This document shows, piece after piece, positions 22,188 through 24,115 of a stretch of DNA of 24,115 nt (its first letter is position 1; each line of letters opens with the position of its first letter). Origin of the DNA: Kiloniellales bacterium (GTDB taxonomy: Bacteria; Pseudomonadota; Alphaproteobacteria; Kiloniellales; JAKSDN01); contig JAKSDN010001448.1 of the NCBI GenBank assembly GCA_022360075.1, forward strand, positions 1 to 24,115, read 5' to 3'. A model generated the notes under the pieces. The model did not search any database. It was not told where the DNA came from and saw only the letters and a list, made by a program, of their open reading frames with translations. Made by a program: the position numbers and the translations under genes.

Positions 22188-22277
22188 GGGTGGTTTTCTG
22201 GCGGCCTGCGATTCCGAAATTGACCTTCGACAGGCCCGAGGCTTTGGCGGGGCCGGTCGGCTCGAAGGAAACCACCC
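22188..22277. repeat. Nested inverted repeats in the leader between the response regulator and acs
   Basis: GGGTGGTTT (22188-22196) pairs with AAACCACCC (22269-22277). Within it CCTTCGA (22224-22230) pairs with TCGAAGG (22262-22268), and inside that GGCCC (22233-22237) pairs with GGGCC (22250-22254). The right arms of the first two helices are contiguous, which would permit stacked helices in RNA from either strand. It may be a structured 5' leader of the response regulator (minus) or an operator. No known riboswitch class is recognised. Confidence 0.4.
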
Positions 22278-22397
22278 TTATTTACTGTCCATACTGGTAG
22301 CCCATATCGCAGATAAGACTATGCATTCGGCGGTAAATGAAGCTTTAAGCTGGCATCGGCTTATGGCGTGATGGATAGCGCGGAGGCCCGGCCCGCC

Positions 22398-22424
22398 TTG
22401 TCCCGCCGTTGAATTGCGTAAATA
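22398..22424 (+). promoter_or_regulatory. Possible sigma70-type promoter of acs
   Basis: TTGTCC (22398-22403) and TAAATA (22419-22424) stand 15 bp apart, about 64 bp before the acs start codon. The spacer is shorter than ideal, and overlapping AATAAT gives 17. It is the only promoter-like pair seen close upstream; the assignment is weak. Confidence 0.3.
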
Positions 22425-22487
22425 ATCCCGCCGAAGGGGAGCGCGGCCTGCGCCGCCCAAGAAAGAAGCGTCAAGGGGAGCGTGTCG

Positions 22488-24115
<1,628 letters not shown>

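Overview
The window is GC-rich chromosomal DNA from an alphaproteobacterium, most likely a Rhodospirillales-type lineage. Three things support this: a hemC-hemD-mitofilin(Mic60-like)-hemY cluster, a HemY that carries a zinc ribbon, and several perfect CtrA-type boxes (TTAA-N7-TTAAC). The taxonomic call is inference from gene content and order, not from a search.

Layout. 1-745: 3' part of an IS256-family insertion sequence, cut by the window edge, followed by a small palindromic repeat. 832-1494 (-): Fe(II)/2-oxoglutarate PKHD-type hydroxylase. 1693-8254 (-): a three-gene type I secretion unit, transcribed RTX protein -> ABC exporter -> HlyD-type adaptor; no TolC-type outer-membrane gene is present. 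8366-9664 (-): PAS sensor histidine kinase. 9921-10730 (-): lysine/alanine-rich histone H1-like protein. 11141-11371 (+): unknown 76-residue protein. 11372-11993: gene-poor, comparatively AT-rich stretch with inverted repeats. 11994-12069 (-): tRNA-Thr(CGU) with its own sigma70-like promoter. 12170-17325 (-): hemC, a hemD-HTH-mitofilin fusion, and hemY. 17474-21062 (+): tsaD, a 2OG-Fe(II) oxygenase-like gene, gpsA, a YciI-like gene and an EVE-domain gene. 21091-22147 (-): an Hpt protein and a single-domain response regulator. 22488-end (+): acetyl-CoA synthetase, truncated by the window.

The most striking signal is regulatory. TTAA is very rare in this sequence, yet perfect TTAA-N7-TTAAC boxes lie upstream of the RTX/T1SS operon, the sensor kinase and the 76-residue gene. 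One-mismatch versions lie upstream of the RTX gene (a second box) and of the histone-like gene. This suggests that secretion of a repeat-rich surface or extracellular protein, a sensor kinase, a nucleoid protein and an unknown small protein form one CtrA-controlled block. The second notable feature is a single 888-codon frame joining uroporphyrinogen-III synthase to a helix-turn-helix, a membrane anchor and a Mic60/mitofilin-like coiled coil. It lies inside the heme operon and would tether a heme-pathway enzyme to the inner membrane, unless an internal start at 15577 makes a separate product.

Functionally, the right half is housekeeping: tetrapyrrole synthesis, t6A tRNA modification, phospholipid precursor synthesis and acetate activation. 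The left half is accessory: insertion sequence, secretion, signalling and nucleoid structure.
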